DNA from: Elymus sibiricus
Lineage: Eukaryota > Streptophyta > Magnoliopsida > Poales > Poaceae
Assembly (NCBI GenBank): GCA_039707655.1
Contig: CM077672.1
Span: 195,214,537-195,278,536, forward strand
Reading direction: 5' to 3'
DNA length: 64,000 bases
Of the stretch, positions 22,791 to 34,872 are shown piece by piece. The notes beneath the pieces are model-generated. The model had not been told where the DNA came from and made no database searches. It saw only the letters and a program-made list of their open reading frames with translations. The position numbers were made by a program, and so were the translations under genes. Position 1 is the first letter of the stretch, and the number at the start of each line of letters is the position of its first letter.

Positions 22791-24204
22791 CAGGGCCGGT
22801 CCTAGGATTTAGGGGCCCGGGGCGAGATTAGAGCTCGGGGCCCCTTAGAAGATTGCCCTTGGGCTAGTCGTCTTTCCTGCTTCATGTTCGATCCCAAGAT
22901 TCAATCTTGCACCCAACACATGATGAAATTGTTTTACTCACTAGGAGGCGGAATTGAAAGTACTATCAAATCCAGTGCATTTAGAGAAAAATAGATTAAC
23001 CATAATCATGGACTAGTTTCTTTTCCTGGATTACTACTTTGCATCTGTGTGTTCCATAGAATATTGCAAAGAACATACACAATCAAATCAATTTAATGGG
23101 AAAGCATCTATATATACATTGCAATTAGCACCGAATCGTAGCGACTCTTAGACATATGCCATGTAATTATTATTATTTCTATATGTTTTCCCTAAGCATC
23201 ACATCAAGGTCTCTATATCGGACATGCCCTTAGTATTTGGAAATTAGCGCAATGTTTTTTATTAACTCGATAATATCTACGGAAACCACAGCCAATCAAT
23301 CAATTATCAATGCCCTATGAAAATTATGAAGATCGAATATTGATTACCATTTATAACTTTTTATTAATTATGATGGAAAAAGCAAAATCGTTAGGGCACA
23401 ATACCTTGTCTAGAATCAGCTTCTCGTCTCGTTGATGGGGAGTTGCCGGATCGAAAATTAGCGCATGCTCAATGGTCGTCCCTTGTCCGTCGTTGTTCAA
23501 CTGATTCTGGCAATCGTGAGGCGACGAGGCGAAAATCCATCCGGCAGCAGCCGCCGACACCGTGCCTCGCGTGCGTGTGTGAAGTCGTAACTGGTGCGCC
23601 TATCCAAGATGGCTGACTCGATCCATGATCCACAGTCGTGCGTAATTAGTAGCCAGCCACGTACTAGTAACTTGGGCCAACTTAGGGCCTGTTCGGTAGC
23701 TTCCCAACTCCTGGAAATCCTGAAATCCAGCTTCTCGTTTTGTATGCCAGCTTCCCAATTGAAAGCTAGCAATCACAAAACCGTTCGGTACACCAGCTCC
23801 AGTTTTCTCTCGCATCGCATGGGATGGCAGCCTTTTTCTGTTGATTTCGGCCTATTGGGAGTTGAGGATAGGTCGAACTCGGCCCAAGTTGGAAGCTAAG
23901 GGGAGGATCCACGTGAGGCCATGTACACATGCTGGGAGAGATGGCCAGATCCACTGCGACAAAGTGTTTTCTTTTCTTTTCTGTGCGTTTTTGACTATCC
24001 GAAAACTATTTAAAGGGTAAGTTTTCAATACTTACTGTGTACAAATTATAAACTTTTAAACAGAAATATCTTTTGAATGAAAATAGAGATGTGGCAACTC
24101 ATATCTTAAGGAACAACACAGTCTACATGTATTCCATATAACAAAAAGCATAAAATTTGCATAAGTTTGCAAATCAAAAGTGGTACATATTCCTAACATC
24201 TACT

Positions 24205-25543
24205 TCACCAACCTAGAACAATGTCAGTAGCAAGTTGGTTCCTAAACAGATCCATGTCAACACCATTTTCCTTCGAAGTTGATGTATCCGAAGCATTTGT
24301 CGGAACAGCAAATTTCTTATACCGTTCAGGAATTGTTGGCACATAATCCGGATCCCTATCACATCGAACAAAGTGGAGATCTGATTTGTCATGGAAGCGA
24401 ACGTAGTTGTGCAATGCCATAGTAGCAGCAATTATCATCTTCTGGGTTTCAATTGAGTAGCTTGGCATCTTCAGAAGTATTTGCCATTTCATCTTCCAAA
24501 CTCCAAAGGTTCTCTCTATGCAATTGCGTTTGGATGAATGGATCCTGTTGAACTTCTCCTTGGGTGTATTCGGTGGTACACCTCTTTGAAAGTCAGGGAC
24601 ATGGTACCTTTCTCCTTTGTAGGGCACGAGATATCCAATTCTGTTAGGATAGCCAGCGTCTACAAGGTAGTACTTGCCTAATTAACATAGAGAGTAATGA
24701 ATGTAAGTTGTTGGATGTATGACATAACTTGCAACAAGTAAAAAAGCTCACCCTTTGGAGGATGGGAAAATGTGGCCTTGTCCATATGCATTGCGGTATA
24801 TAGCACAGTTGTGTAATGCATAGAACCAGGTCGACCAACAGAAGCATACGTGAAATGCATATCAAAGTCACATATTGCCATCACATTCTGCGTTATTGCT
24901 CATGTTCTTCCAACGTACCTCACTTGTGCGGCCTCAGGAATAGAAGCCCTAATGTGAGTCCCATCTATTGCACCAATGCAGTCTTTCAAGTGTGGATAAG
25001 CCCTTTTGTCATTCAGAATCCTTGGATGTACAGTCCTAAAATTTGGGTCCTTAGGCTTGATGTAGTCAGCAGACATCTTCACCACACAAAGTAGTACCTC
25101 GTGGAATTTGCGGTGGATTATATCTGCAGAATGTTTGAAACAATTTTGGGTTCTTCTATTTGATTCACACCCCCCCCCCCCAAGGTCCACAAGAACATAG
25201 CAAGAGACTCATAACTGCTAACAAAGGGGGAATGGCCGAGCCCATACTTATCCTTCAACAAGTCATGAAGTTCAAAGAATACCGTTGCCTTCATTCTCAG
25301 CATGGTGAAAGTCTCTCCGGGTGTACCGATAGTCTCTTGCAACCATCCAAATCCACTCAAGATAGATGTCCTAGGATCGGCTTTCATCACCCAATTGTCA
25401 CAATACTTCTCAAATATGGTTGATGCACTCAGATACATGATGTTCATTTCTTGTGCATGGGCACGAACCATTCTTTTCTTCATTTCATAATAGTTTTCAT
25501 CGTCACTTTCACTGTCAGATGACATCTGCACATACACAACCAA
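24205..25543 (-). pseudogene. PIF/Harbinger DDE transposase, broken
   Basis: Excises and reinserts the element. The N-terminal part (25543-25181) contains the helical segment LHDLLKDKYGLGHSPFVSS. The catalytic Asp and Glu residues are all visible: IGAIDGTHIRA (near 24985), LVDAGYP (near 24660) and RNCIERTFGVWK (near 24510). A 74-bp GT-AG intron is predicted at 24678-24751. Two lesions are seen. A run of 12 C (25170-25181) shifts the frame after FLWTLGGGG, and a TGA at 24900-24902 follows RYVGRT. The C-terminus ends near 24205. As it stands it cannot give a full protein. Confidence 0.88.
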
Positions 25544-25554
25544 TGAGTTAAACG

Positions 25555-25957
25555 ATTGTATGCTCTCTTCTATAATAGTTCACGTTATAATCTGTACAGG
25601 AACAATCTCATCTTCAAAAGATTGTATGCTCTCATCTATAAAAGTTCATGTCATCTAAAAATATTGTATGCTCTCATTTATAAATCTGTACAGGACCACC
25701 TCATCTATAAAAGATTGTATGCTCTCATTTGTAAATCTGTACACGGACTACCTCATCTAAAAATATTGTATGCTCTCATTTATAAATTTGTACATGACTA
25801 CCTCATCTATAAAAGATTGTATGCTCTCATTTGTAAATTTGTACATGGACTACCTCATCTATAAAAGATTGTATGCTCTCATTTATTAATCTGTATAGCG
25901 ACTACCTCATCTATAAAAGATTGTATGCTCATATATATAAATCTACCTCATCCATGT
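25555..25957. repeat. Minisatellite, about 8 units of 51-52 bp
   Basis: Units start ATTGTATGCTCTCAT and continue with TTATAAATCTGTACA, then a CTACCTCATCTATAAAAG-like part. The first two copies are diverged and the last is short. The array lies just upstream of the transposase gene, within the leader or promoter region of the Harbinger element. Another 770 bp without a convincing gene separates it from the right terminal repeat. Confidence 0.9.
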
Positions 25958-26863
25958 CATCTGAATATATGAACATGGAAAAATAGGTGTGGCAGACTAC
26001 CACAACTATGCCATCTGAATTTATATAAAACGGTACAGGGACTATGTCATCATATATAAATTAGTACAGGGACTACCTCAACTATGTCATCTGAATTTAT
26101 TAACATGGCAAAAACTATGTGAGACAGGGTCACAGGACATCAAAAAAATCTGAACCAAAAGATGCATCTGTACATCCAAACATCTGAACTCTGTAAAATG
26201 AATGGACAGGGGTGAGGTTGCACATCTGGACGAGCTCACCTTGAGCTTCTGGAGCTGCGACAGGGGGGAGGAGCAGCGTCGCAGACGGCAGGAGTGCCGG
26301 CTGCTGGCAGGTTGGGGCGGCGAGGGAGAGGAAGGACTCGCGGTCGGGGAAGGGCGGATCGAGGAAGAGACCGACGGCGGGGTCGCCGGAAGACGTTCAC
26401 CGGCGGCGAGTAGATGGCGGCGGCGGGATGATGGCCTCGTCCGTTGGCTGGCGGCTAAGGTTGACGAGCAGAACAGAGGAGAATAGGGATCGGGATGTTT
26501 CGAGCGACGTCTATCGAACAGGTAAGGCACTTAGCGGTGGCATTTGCTCGTAAATAATGCCAACTCCAGGATTGCCGATTCCTGGGATCGCCGAAACTGT
26601 CATTCCGGTTTTTTGTAGGTGGACGCCACTCCAATCCAAGAAGTCGGCTTCCTGGAGCCGGGCCGTTCGGGCCAGCTCCGCTCGTTGATTTGCGGAAGCT
26701 GGTAGCGGGCGAGCTACCGAACAGGCCCTTAGCAGCACGTTTTTTCAGTCCATGCAAACCAGCAGCACGCGTACATACATATCTCCTTGGGTGGGTGCCC
26801 TTGTGCTCGGGGGGCCCGGGATGGTCACCCCCTGCCCCCATCAGGACCGGGCCTGATCTCACC

Positions 26864-27589
26864 CAAAACTTCAAAACTTCATTCACACAAAACTTAATGG
26901 AACTCGTGAGATAGGTTAGTATGATAAAATTAAATCATTCACTTGGGTACTGTCAAGACAAGATTCATAATTTTTCTCACATAACTCCTACTGTATTCTA
27001 TCATTTCCACAATTTATATTACTCAATATAAGCTATGGAAACACTAAAACAAGCAAACTATGCAATAAAAACAGAATCTGTCAAAAACAGAACAGTATGT
27101 AAACGACGAATTATTATCCATACTTCTCTAACTCAACAAATTCTTAAAAATTATGACAGCGTAAAAAAATTGTAACCCAATATTGTGTAAAAAATTCAGA
27201 TTTTTTTGACATTCCAGTACAAAATGTAAATTCCCGCACTTGGCGCAAAACTTTCTGTTTTTGCACAGAATCAACTTTACTATCATTTAAATCATCCCAA
27301 AGGCTTTACTTGGCACATTATTGAAATAAGAGACTCAAAACATGATTACTACAGTAGCTTAATCATGTAAACACACGAAAACAGTAGGGATAAATATTGG
27401 GTTGTCTCCAAACAAGCGCTTTTCTTTAATGCCTTTTTAGCTAGGCATGATGATTTTAATGATGCTCACATAATAATAGGAATTGAAACATATAAGAGAG
27501 CATCATGAATCATATGGCAAGCACATTTAAGCCTAACCCACTTCCTATGCATAGGAATTTTATAAGCAAACAATTTATTGGAGCAAGAA
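26864..27589 (-). other. Element A interior, noncoding
   Basis: This resumes element A after the hAT insertion and aligns with E from about 46891 to 47735 (phrases CAGAATCTGTCAAAAACAGAAC and TTGGGTTGTCTCC). No ORF of note. Confidence 0.65.
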
Positions 27590-28438
27590 TCAACTAGCAT
27601 AGGAAGGCAAAACAAAGCATGACTTGAAAACTTTCAACATAAAGAGAGGAAACTTGATGTTGTTGAAATACATATAAGCATATCTTCCTCTCTCATAATA
27701 ATTGTCAATAGCATCATGAATAAATTCAACAATATAAATATCACATAAAGCATCTTTTTTCATGATCCACAAGCATAGAAATTTTATTACTCTCCACATA
27801 AGCAAATTTATTCTCATCAATAGTAGTGAGAGCAAATTCAATGAAATAACTATCATATGATACTTGATTTACATAATCAATTTGAGCATTAAAATCATGA
27901 TGACAAGTTTCATGGCTATCATTATTCTTTATAGCATACATGTCATCACAATAATCATCATAGATAGCAACTTTGTTGTCATAATCAATTTAAACATCTT
28001 CCAAAATAGTGGAATCATCATTAAATAAAATCATGACCTCTCTAAATCCACTTTTATCATTATAATAAGATTCAACACCCTCCAAAATAGTGGGATCATT
28101 GTTACCTAGAATTGACACTCTTCCAAACCCACTTTCATCATAATAATCATCATAAATAGGAGGCATGCTATCATTATAATAAATTTGCTCATCAAACGTA
28201 GGGGGACTAAAAAGATCATCTTCATCAAACATAGCATCCCCAAGCTTATAGCTTTGCATATAATTAGCATCATGGGTATCAAAGAAGACATACTAATAAC
28301 ATTGCAATCATTCTCATCATTCAAAGGACTTACATTAAACATTTTATTAAATTCTTCTTCTACAATCTTAGCACAATTTTCCGGTCCATCATTTTCAAGA
28401 AAGACAACATATAAATGAAGTATTTGAGGCAACCTCAA
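27590..28438 (-). pseudogene. Element A acidic internal ORF, frameshifted
   Basis: Homologous to the intact ORF of element E at 47736-48389. It starts at 28438 with MRLPQILHLYVVF and then passes through at least three reading frames (ending near 28260, 27990 and 27741). It is rich in Asp, Tyr, Asn and His. I do not recognise a function. By position, right after the PBS, it occupies the place of a gag gene. Confidence 0.65.
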
Positions 28439-28541
28439 TTCGATTTTTTTTGTAGTTTTATTTTATAAAACCAAACTAGTGAATAAACAAGAAACTAAAA
28501 GATTCAATTGCAAGATCTAAAGATATACCTTCAAGCACTCA

Positions 28542-28561
28542 CCTCCCCAGCAACGGCGCCA
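28542..28561 (-). promoter_or_regulatory. Element A primer binding site (tRNA-Asp type)
   Basis: On the minus strand TGGCGCCGTTGCTGGGGAGG lies 10 bases downstream of the 5' LTR. It matches the 3' end of plant tRNA-Asp except for one base. Confidence 0.82.
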
Positions 28562-28571
28562 TAAATAAGCT

Positions 28572-30225
28572 TGATGTCTACTACACAACTTTATTCTTGT
28601 AGACTCCGTTGGGCCTCCAAGCGCAGAGTTTTGTAGGACAGCAACAAATTTCCCTCAAGTGGATGACCTAAGGTTTATCAATCCGTGGGAGGTATAGGAT
28701 AAACATGGTCTCTCTCAAACAACCCTGCAATCAAATACAAAGCAATCTCTTGTGTCCCCAACACACCCAATACAATGGTAAATTGTATAGGTGCACTAGT
28801 TCGGCGAAGAGATGGTGATACAAGTGTAGTATGGATAGTAGATATAGGCTTTTGTATTCTGAACAATTAAAAACAGCAAGGTAACAAGTAGCAAATAGCG
28901 AGCAAAACGATACATCAATGCTTAGAAATAAGGCCTAGGGTTCATACTTTCACTAGTGCAATCTCTCAACAGTACTAACATAGTTGAATCATATAACCAT
29001 CCCTCAACGTGAGACAAAGAATCACTCCAAAGTTCCTATCAATAGCGGAGAACATAATATGAAATTGTTGTAGGTAGCAAAACCACCTCAAAGTTATCTT
29101 TCCGATCAATCTATTGAGCCATCCCTATAAGTGTCACCAACAGCCCTAGAGATCGTACTAAAATAACACCATATGATACGCATCAATCAACTCTAATGTC
29201 ACCTAGATACTCCAATGTCACCACAAGTATCCGTAAGTTAATTATTCAATATGAATCAAACAATTTCAGATTCATAATATTCAATCCAACACAAAGAACT
29301 TCAAAGATTACCCCAAAGTTTCTATCGGAGAAAGTAGGATGAAAACGTGTATCAACCTATGTGCCTTGATTACCCCAATGTCACCTCGGGAATCCGCAAG
29401 TTGATTACCAAAACCTACATCAAGTGACTTAATAGAATACCCCATTGTCACCACGGGTATCCACATGCAAGACATACATCAAGTGGTCTCAAATCCAAAT
29501 ATTCAATCCGATAATAATGAAACCTCAAAGGGAAAGACTCAATTCATCACAACAAAGATAGAGAGGGAAGAACACCATATGATCCAACTATATTAACAAA
29601 GCTCATGGTACATCAAGATCGTGCCAAATCAAGATCACGAGAGAGAGAGAGAGATCAAACACATAGCTACTAGTACATACCCTCAGCCCCGAGGATGAAC
29701 TACTCCCGCCTCATCATGAAAGCAGCGGGGATGATGAATATGGCCACCGGTGATGACTTCCCCCCTCCGGCAGGGGGCCGGAACAGGGCTCCGGATGAGA
29801 TCGCTTCGGAATAGAGGCTTGCGGCGGCGGAAAAACTCTTCTAGGTTAACTATCGGGGGTTTATGTATTTATAGAAATTTTCAGCGTTGGATTCATGTCA
29901 GGGGGGTTCCCGAGGGTCCCACAAGCTCAGGTGGCGTGCCCTAGGGGGGCGCGCCAGGTGAGCTTGTGGCCCTGGCTCCCTCCCGAAGCTTCCTGGGTCT
30001 CTTATTTTCCATAAAAATTCACCGTAAATTTTCATGGCATTTGGGCTTCATTTGGTATGGATTTTCTGGAAAACCAAAAACATGCATAAAATAGCAACTG
30101 ACACTGGGCACTAGGTTAATAGGTTAGTTCATGAAAATCACATAAAAGTGCACCAAAATCATATAAAATTGTTGTAAACATGGCATGAATACTTCATAAA
30201 TTATAGATGCATTGGAGACATATCA
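28572..30225 (-). repeat. Element A 5' LTR
   Basis: A 1654-bp LTR, TGATGTCTAC to GACATATCA on the plus strand. It has the same structure as the two LTRs of element E. A TATA-like CTATAAAT-type sequence (minus strand) lies near 29870. Confidence 0.88.
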
Positions 30226-32353
30226 GTCGGCACGATGGAAGTGAATAATTCTTACCTTGCAACGCAACAGTAATCGTAGGAATTGAACCTACATTACGAG
30301 CCTACTATAGCTCTATATGTCATCCTCGGACAAAAATCCGAGACAATGGCACAAGGTCGTTATAAAAATGACATTCTCAGACAAGAACTGCTGGAGGAAC
30401 TCTTTTTCCGATAGTATTGGTTGTGTTGAATAAGCAAACACCATACATCTCGTTGTAGACTTGCGTTTTGACCTAATGGCCAGATTGCCTTGTTCCATAA
30501 TGGGTCACCCAAGGGATCGGGAAGACACCAGGAGTACTCTTTGTTGTCCCTTGGCGGAAGAGGTACAAGCCGATGGCTGGTTAACAATAGTATATTAGAT
30601 GCAGATACGAGCATAAGCAGCTATGTTATTGGTATATAAACATAAATGTCATTGTCAGCTTAGACTGCAGGAAATTACAAAATTACAGGCCATCAATAAG
30701 TTTGTCTAGCCGGCAGTCTTCCTCGAATATACGCGCAAACGGCATAACGCTCTTATAGTTGACCTTGCGCTTGATCTCCTTACCGCCAGGACCCTTGGGG
30801 CCGACCACGGCAATCGCCTTGAGATCGATCCTGGGGTAGTGGGTCTTCAACATCGCCTAGGCCTCCCGAGAACCTTCTCGGCAGGCCGAGATCTTCCATG
30901 TCTCGATCCGCTCACGTGCTCCTTGAAGACGCCAGGCGAGCGCGGATAGGTCCTCCGGCAAAGCATCGCTCGGCCATAGAGCCCAGAAGACCTCCTCCAT
31001 AGAAGATTGGCTAAGCTGGTGTAGCTCACTGAGCTTCACCATGATGTCCTTTAGAGACATCGTACTAGCCTCACCCGGCTGACTGGGAAGAACATCTGCA
31101 AAATAAAACGTGCGTGTGTCTTAGAACTCACACGAGCCGATAAACGGAAAACAAGGCCAAAAAGGGTACGTCACTTACCCGCAAGAAATTCTCGCATGCC
31201 TGCTTGGTCCCTTCCTCGGAAGCGGCCAATTGCGACTTGAGTTTTTCTAACTCAAGCCCCTGCCAAATCTTCTCCACGGCAAGCTTGGCATTTGCCTCCT
31301 TCAATTGATTACATTCATCAATTCGGCAATTAAGGGTTCGGCGGCCTGCATCCTCCTGTGATTGGGAGTAGCGTGCGTCTTCCCGAGCCTGCTTTAGATC
31401 TTTCTCAAGCATGCCAATTGTCTCCACTGCTAATAAATAGTGTGGGTTAATCACATCCCCTAGATTCCGAGCTCAATAAAAGTTAGAGATAAAAATCTTA
31501 CCATGCCAATTATCTTCAATGGAACGGTTCCTTCCACAAGTGAGCTTCTCAAGAGGATCGACTTAGAAGGACAAGACTGGAGGGCGGTCGGCCTGTTGCG
31601 TGAGGAGAGATCGCTTCCGGATAGAGTAGATGGGTGGGCTAGTAGTGAGTAATCGCATGTCGAGGGTTGGCTATGATAGCCGTGGATAAGTTGTAAAATT
31701 GTATGCCTTTCTAGGCACTTTCTATCTATGATATTGACACGTCAATCTCTGACGTATCCTTGAAAAAAAAGCCTCGTGGGTAAACTTCTTGACATATTCT
31801 ACCTCCTTTTGCGATTCCGCAAGATGGACCTTGACCAGGGCGAATTCTTTAGATAATTGGTCGGCTTGCTATCGAGACTCCTGCATTATATAGTCAATAT
31901 AGTTAGCCAAATAGATCGATCCTTAGGTTGGCCACATGCACCCTACCTATGGCTCGGGGGCTACTGGACTTTGCGTTTTTCACATAAGCAGCAAAAGTAA
32001 AAGGAAATCATGTCGATCCCCTGGTTTGATAAGGTTACCCAACCAGTGTCTCATGGGCTACTGGACTTTGCGTTTTTCGGATAAATTCCTCGGTCAAAAC
32101 AAACCACGCAACTTTCTGAGGAGTTGTTTCCTATTTGGTGAACGCTACACCTTGAGGGCTATTGGGTTGATTAAGAACTCAGTTTTATAGGGAAAAACTT
32201 CATTTACCGGCAAGTCTTTCGCTAGAACATCGGCGGCCTCCTTAAGCCCCATCTGTGTTGCGCCGAGGTGCGCATCCACCATTCGAAGCATGTCAAATTG
32301 CTGATCGGTAAAAAGAGGATTGACCAGTGATGCTCTCCTCACTCGGTGACGCA
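30226..32353 (-). pseudogene. Tat2 antisense gene, 3' part (exons and introns)
   Basis: Remnant of a second Tat-type antisense gene on the minus strand. Its 5' part lies at 58501-60149 beyond the element B insertion. Recognisable coding pieces are 32348-32145 (RRASLVNPLFTDQQF), a Glu/Lys coiled coil at 31454-31128 and the conserved tail exon at 31060-30850. That tail (ALWPSDALPEDLSALAWRL, then WKISACREG) parallels the Tat1 gene near 6880-7010. A 24-bp direct repeat containing CTACTGGACTTTGCG occurs at 31958 and 32055 in an intron. The sense strand of Tat2 would be plus, but none of its gag-pol is in the window. Element A adjoins on the left. Confidence 0.7.
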
Positions 32354-32404
32354 TGCTACTTGTAGTCTACGTTGGTATTTCCCCGAAGAGGAGAGGATGA
32401 TGCA
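32354..32404 (-). repeat. Element B 3' LTR, left 51 bp
   Basis: TGCTACTTGTAGTCTACGTT starts the LTR and matches 56947 onward with few differences. It is cut by element D after ATGCA (32400-32404). That ATGCA reappears at 51778-51782, where the LTR continues. Confidence 0.9.
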
Positions 32405-32682
32405 TGTGACTCCCCCGACTCGACCGTGCACTAATCATACACGCAAATGCGCACGATCAAGCCCAGAGACTCACGGGAAGATATCACAGCACAACTGTAG
32501 ACACAAAATAAAACATACAACTTTATATTACAAGCCAGGCCACGAAGGCTCGAATACATAAGTCAGCGGAAGCAACAATATCTGAGTACAGACATAATTA
32601 GACAAGTTGCCTTAAGAAGGCTGAGCAAAACAACGACATCTAGATCGAAAAGGCGCAGGCCTCCTGCCTGGGAGCCTCCTAT

Positions 32683-32774
32683 CTACTCCTGGTCGTCGGT
32701 CTCCACGTAGTAGTAGGCTCCGTCGGTGTAGTAGTAGTCGGCGGCGGGATCAGCTGACTCCGGGGCTCCATCAT
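32683..32774 (-). other. Exon-like segment in element D (Tyr-rich acidic tail)
   Basis: On the minus strand a pyrimidine-rich tract ending TGATCAG precedes an open segment. In one frame it reads GAPESADPAADYYYTDG, then AYYYVETDDQE and a TAG at 32683. It looks like a terminal exon with a good acceptor. A second exon-like piece lies at 42192-42263. No family is recognised. This is inference from splice-like borders and composition. Confidence 0.35.
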
Positions 32775-33316
32775 CTGATCACAGCAATCAGGTAGGGGGG
32801 AAAAAGGTAGCAAAGCAACCATGAGTACTCATCCAAAGTACTCGCAAGACTTACATCAGAACTATGCTAAGTATGCAGCGGTATCAAAGGGAAGGGGCTG
32901 TATCTGTGGACTATACTGCAGAAACGCCAGAATAGAGGGGAAGCTTAGCCTATCGAAGACTAGCATCTTGCAGCGTCTTGCAGCATTAGAAGAGTGCAGA
33001 TTAGCAGTATATTAAAGCAATAAGTAGGTAATAGCAATGCCCAGAGATCCTTCCTCGACTCCCTGCGAGAAGGTGATCCCGGAGCCATCATATCAATTAA
33101 GTATCACAAGTATCTAGTTCAAGTTGTAGTAGATCGGGATACAACTCCGAGCGTCCTGTTACCGTGGACACGACTATTCGAATAGATAACTTCCCTGCAG
33201 GGGTGCACCAACTTACCCAACATGCTCGATTAACTCTAGCCGGACACACTTTTCCGGGTCATGCCCGGCCTCGGCTAATCAACACGACGTAGTCCTACCT
33301 AGGCTCCGCAGAGAGG
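32775..33316. other. Element D left block, noncoding remainder
   Basis: No convincing gene on either strand. The block ends with AGAGG (33312-33316), the target duplication of element C. Confidence 0.55.
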
Positions 33317-34872
33317 TGCTACTTGTGAGCTGCGTTGGTAATTCCCTGAAGAGGAAGGGAGATGCAGTACAGTAGAGATAAGTATTTCCCTCAGTTATGA
33401 AACCAAGGTTATCAATCCAGTAGGAGAATCACGCAACACCTCGTTAGCAGTACCTGCACACAAAACAACAAATCCTTGCACCCAACGCAAACAAGGGGTT
33501 GTCAATCCCTCGGCGGTTAATTGCAAGATTAAATTGTATGTGATAGATAGATAGATTAAACTAAAAATATAAAATAAAATAAATAAAGTAAAAGTGCAGC
33601 AAGGTATTTTTAGGATTTTTAATATATGATAGAAGTAGACCCGGGGGCCATAGTTTTCACTAGAGGCTTCTCTCATAAAAATAGCATACGGTGGGTAAAC
33701 AAATTACTGTTGGGCAATTGATAGAAAAGCAAATAATCATGACAATATCCAAGGCAATGATCATGTATATAGGCATCACGTCCGAGACAAGTAGACCGAC
33801 TCCTGCCTGCATCTACTACTATTACTCCACACATCGACCGCTATCCAACATGCATCTAGTGTATTAAGTCCATAAAGAACGGAGTAACGCCTTAAGCAAG
33901 ATGACATGATGTAGGGGAAGTAAACTCACGCATGAATAAACCCCATCTTTTTACCCTTAATAGCAACGATAAATATGTGTCATGTACCTTTCTGTCACTG
34001 GAATTGAGCACCGCAAGATCGAACCCACTACAAAGCACCTCTCCCATTGCAAGATAAATCAATCTAGTTGGCCAAACCAAATCAATAGATCAGAGAGAAA
34101 TACGAAGCTATAATAATCATGCATAAAAGAGTTCAGAGAAGACTCAAATAATATTCATGGGTAATCTGATCATAAACTCATAATTCATCGGATCCCAACA
34201 AACACACCGCAAAAAGTGATTACATCGGATAGAACTCCAAGAACATCGAGGAGAACATTGTATTGAAGATCAAAAAGAGAGAAGAAGCCATCTAGCTACT
34301 AACTATGGACCCGAAGGTCTGTGGTAAACTACTCACGCATCATCAGAAGGGCAGCAAGGTTGATGGAGAGCCCCTCCGTGATCGATTCCCCCTCCGACGG
34401 AGTGCCGGAAAAGGCCCCCAGATGGGATCTCTCGAGAACAGAAGCTTGAGGTGGCGGAAAAAGTATTTCGTCGACTCCTCTGTTGGTTTCCCGATTTTAG
34501 AGAATTTATAGTGGTGGAATTAGGTCAAAAGGGGCAGAGGTGGGCCCATGAGGCACCATGGCGCGCCACCCCCCTGGGGCGCGCCCTGGTGGCTCGTGGC
34601 CACCTCCTCTGGCTTCTGGCCTCCTCCCGAAGCTTCTAGTGTCTCTTATGTCCAGAAAAAATTCTCCAAAAAGTTTCGTGGCATTTGGACTTCGTTTGGT
34701 ACTGATATTCTGGAAAACCAAAAAAAACAGCAACTGGCACTGGGCACTAAGTTAATAGGTTAGTCCCACAAAAATGATATATAATTGCTGTAAATGTATA
34801 TAAAAACATCCAAGATTGATAATATAATAGCATGGAACAATCAAAAATTATAGATACGTTGGAGACGTATCA
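33317..34872 (-). repeat. Element C 3' LTR
   Basis: It begins TGCTACTTGTGAGCTGCG and ends GGAGACGTATCA on the plus strand. It pairs with 39644-41158. Around 34400 it retains about 41-49 bp that are absent from the other copy. Confidence 0.93.

Larger units (their letters stand above)
23685..26728 (-). mobile_element. PIF/Harbinger transposon
   Basis: Perfect 16-bp terminal inverted repeats GGGCCTGTTCGGTAGC lie at both ends (23685 and 26728) and TTA duplications flank it (23682-23684 and 26729-26731). Both are standard for PIF/Harbinger. It is 3.0 kb, with a degenerate transposase on the minus strand and a 51-bp minisatellite upstream of it. I see no second ORF of the Myb/SANT type that autonomous family members carry. 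It is nested in the hAT element. Confidence 0.93.
22791..26855. mobile_element. Non-autonomous hAT element with nested Harbinger
   Basis: It inserted into the interior of element A. An 8-bp duplication ATCTCACC flanks it (22783-22790 and 26856-26863), the size expected for hAT. The terminal inverted repeats are CAGGGCCGGTCCT on the left and CAGGCCCGGTCCT on the right (reverse complement). The flanking sequence continues as in elements B, C and E (CACCCAAAACTTGAAAAC). Without the nested transposon it is only about 1.0 kb and has no transposase ORF. Confidence 0.85.
18987..30225 (-). mobile_element. Element A: Athila-like LTR retrotransposon, left LTR truncated
   Basis: A minus-strand element of the same family as E. 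The 5' LTR (28572-30225) is complete. The 3' LTR (18987-20189) lacks its first 450 or so bases. The interior has a PPT at 20190, noncoding sequence with a nested hAT element, a broken acidic ORF (27590-28438) and a tRNA-Asp-type PBS (28542-28561). No gag, protease, RT or integrase is visible. The right side abuts Tat2 sequence. No TSD can be checked because the left end is lost. Confidence 0.85.

Noticed and set aside
24213..24884. Extra short ORFs (24213-24431, 24644-24884) within the transposase
   Set aside because: Shadow frames, or read-through of the predicted 74-bp intron at 24678-24751.
26087..26530. Ser/Pro/Arg-rich minus-strand ORF as the second Harbinger protein
   Set aside because: No Myb/SANT-type motif seen and the composition is low complexity; kept only as a question in the findings.
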